7,679 nucleotides of DNA from NCBI GenBank assembly GCA_014239505.1, contig JAAZYT010000181.1, positions 1 to 7,679 on the forward strand, given 5' to 3'. A program made the position numbers and the translations under genes. Each line of letters starts with the position of its first letter. Within the stretch, counting starts at the first letter, position 1. The notes under the pieces are model-generated. The model ran no database searches and was not told the origin of the DNA. It saw only the letters and a program-made list of their open reading frames with translations. Below, piece by piece: positions 6,032 through 7,679 of the stretch. The DNA is from Fidelibacterota bacterium (GTDB lineage: Bacteria; Fidelibacterota; Marinisomatia; Marinisomatales; TCS55).

Positions 6032-7679
6032 TTAAAATTGAAACCCAAATAAATTTATATTTGTTGAAAATGATATTCTCATTCTATCTCTAACCCAATT
6101 AAAATCTTTTACTGATTTATTTTCTAATTCCCAGCTTTGATATAATGGCAAGATTAAAGGGCCAAACTTTAAACCTACAGTTGTAAATGTATCATTAAAA
6201 TCTTTACCACCAGCTAAATCAATATAAAAGGGAACACTTGGAGTTATATTTATTCCCCATACACTATTTGTAGTTGAGGTTGGAGAGCCATCTTTATTCA
6301 TAAGATATCCTCTTAACCCTGGCCCCTCATTAATATATTGATTCTGCAAAATCGCACCATTTGATCTTCCAGTTCTATCATAAACATATGATGTAAAATT
6401 CGGGTCTACTCCACCACTAAGATAGGTTTGAAACTGTTTAGGAGGATTAACATCATTTATAAAGTTTCCTGCCCAAAATCTAATTTCAGTGCTTATTTTT
6501 TGAGAAAATTGAAAATTAACTTTAGTATCAGTCCATACTTTTGCGAATCCACTACTCGCAATAATTCCAGTGTTAAATGAGGACCTATTTAAGATACCAT
6601 CCAATTTTCTATTAAGTTGATATTCAAGTAAAAAAGTTGTCACTGAACTCAGAGAATATATAAGCGTATCAAACGCACCTGATTCTAGTTTTGAATAATT
6701 CATACCAACTACAATATTCTTTTTGGAGAAATCTGAATAATTATTTGGTAAAAAGCTCCCATTAAATTTTATAGAACCACCGGTATTACCTTGATATTTC
6801 ATTCCAGAAATAGCGAAAAAAGATTTTTTAAAAAAATTATTAGTTTCAAAATTTTTTCTATGAAAAAACTTTAATGCTGGCTGATTATTATTAAAATCCC
6901 ACATAGGCTGAAAAGAAGTCGTTGAAGTATATCCAGGAGTTCCACCTTTGTATAACATTGTACCCGGTGTCCATCCATTATAATAATTGTAGCTAAAAAG
7001 CCATGGCAAAATATTGATTTCATTATCAAAATAATTTGGTTGATTCCATATCCAATTAAAGTGTAGCTCTTTTCGAGTTGAGTTATTTTCTCTTTTAACG
7101 TCAGGCATATGCTCATCAGGATCAATTATTGCATACCAAGTTCCTTCAGGCCCTGAAATATTTTTTCTCCAATTAATATTCTCAAGCCATCTTCTTTCCA
7201 AAATTTTATGATTGTCTCCATAAAAGACAACTTCAACAGGAGTTTTTAAATCACCATGATTTGAAATTGTGAATTGTTCTCTATCTTTATTTATGGAGTA
7301 ATCAACATAATCAGTTGAATTAAATACCCCATCAAAATACCAGTTGAGATCTTTGTCAGTATGCTTTTCAACAATTTTTTGAAAATCTTCCGGATACGGA
7401 TGCCTAAATTTCCATATGTCATAGTAATCTTGCATTATTTCATCCATTTTCTCTTCACCTAAATAATGCTGTAAAAAACGTGTAAAAACTGCTGTTTTAC
7501 TATAATTTTGACCGTAATTACTACCTTTATATTCATCAGCCTTAAGATTTAAAGGTTGAGCGTTTTGGCTCTTTGCAGATAAAGAATATTGAAAATACTC
7601 AAACCAGCTAAATTTTAAGTCTTTAGCTATTCCTAGCTTATCTTGGATTAAAGGAATTACAACAAATCTTTCATTATCA
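6032..7679 (-). CDS. M1-family metallopeptidase with C-terminal outer-membrane beta-barrel (partial, N-terminus outside window)
   Basis: The reading frame stays open from the TAA at 6032-6034 to the window edge, giving 548 visible residues. An internal ATG at 7445-7447 is not the start. Visible residues 55-110 match the end of the M1 aminopeptidase (gluzincin) domain: NYSKTAVFTRFLQHYLGEEK with the transition-state Tyr at residue 59 (codon 7502-7504), then the YPEDFQKIVEK and DKDLNWYFDGVF helices typical of the family. The HExxH-E zinc site must lie upstream of the window. Residues about 115-160 are a small beta domain. From about 190 to the end the sequence is rich in Asn, Ser, Phe and Tyr with alternating strands and finishes NLFGFQF, a terminal aromatic residue that is the usual signal for outer-membrane barrel insertion. 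So this is probably a peptidase held at the outer membrane by its own barrel. The peptidase call is strong; the barrel is inferred from composition and terminus. Confidence 0.88.
   Translation of the reverse strand, partial: DNERFVVIPLIQDKLGIAKDLKFSWFEYFQYSLSAKSQNAQPLNLKADEYKGSNYGQNYSKTAVFTRFLQHYLGEEKMDEIMQDYYDIWKFRHPYPEDFQKIVEKHTDKDLNWYFDGVFNSTDYVDYSINKDREQFTISNHGDLKTPVEVVFYGDNHKILERRWLENINWRKNISGPEGTWYAIIDPDEHMPDVKRENNSTRKELHFNWIWNQPNYFDNEINILPWLFSYNYYNGWTPGTMLYKGGTPGYTSTTSFQPMWDFNNNQPALKFFHRKNFETNNFFKKSFFAISGMKYQGNTGGSIKFNGSFLPNNYSDFSKKNIVVGMNYSKLESGAFDTLIYSLSSVTTFLLEYQLNRKLDGILNRSSFNTGIIASSGFAKVWTDTKVNFQFSQKISTEIRFWAGNFINDVNPPKQFQTYLSGGVDPNFTSYVYDRTGRSNGAILQNQYINEGPGLRGYLMNKDGSPTSTTNSVWGINITPSVPFYIDLAGGKDFNDTFTTVGLKFGPLILPLYQSWELENKSVKDFNWVRDRMRISFSTNINLFGFQF

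Noticed and set aside
6871..7447. An internal ATG at 7445-7447 as the start of the M1 gene, and a short overlapping minus-strand frame at 6871-7125
   Set aside because: The M1 frame continues upstream without a stop and encodes the family's conserved Tyr segment, so the ATG is internal. The short frame is a shadow of the same gene.

Overview
The window looks like chromosomal DNA from an AT-rich, Gram-negative bacterium, probably of the FCB-related marine group SAR406 (Candidatus Marinimicrobia). The evidence is the partial 16S rRNA gene at one end, which carries at 718-735 the 18-base string that I recall as the SAR406 group-specific probe (from memory, unchecked). It is supported by an outer-membrane barrel-type protein and by a TPR/'LAPGGG' membrane protein of a style common in FCB bacteria. 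No phage, insertion sequence, CRISPR array or tRNA is visible, and every feature reads on the minus strand. I see no strong case for a new defence or mobile system. The novelty is in details of a housekeeping proteostasis operon.

In order of transcription (high to low coordinates), the window opens inside a large gene for an M1-family (gluzincin) metallopeptidase. Its HExxH zinc site lies outside the window. The visible part holds the end of the peptidase domain followed by a probable outer-membrane beta-barrel ending in Phe (6032-7679). Next is an unrecognised 143-aa soluble protein (5518-5949) with its own strong intrinsic terminator (about 5447-5490).

A new transcription unit then begins with a 74-aa membrane-anchored zinc-ribbon protein (5176-5400) whose start looks leaderless. 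It continues through trigger factor (tig), clpP, clpX and a TPR-containing exported/membrane protein (996-2075). Gaps in this unit are 36, 7, 8 and 31 nt, so it reads as one operon: ribosome-bound chaperone, protease chamber and unfoldase. It ends in two hairpins, the second a good intrinsic terminator (910-938). The 16S rRNA gene follows on the same strand.

Two features of the Clp machine stand out. ClpX has no N-terminal zinc-binding domain and no room for one upstream. ClpP has Asn178 where the catalytic-triad Asp is expected, while Ser104 and His129 are intact. A separate small zinc-ribbon protein heads the same operon, so a link to the zinc domain missing from ClpX is a testable idea but only speculation.
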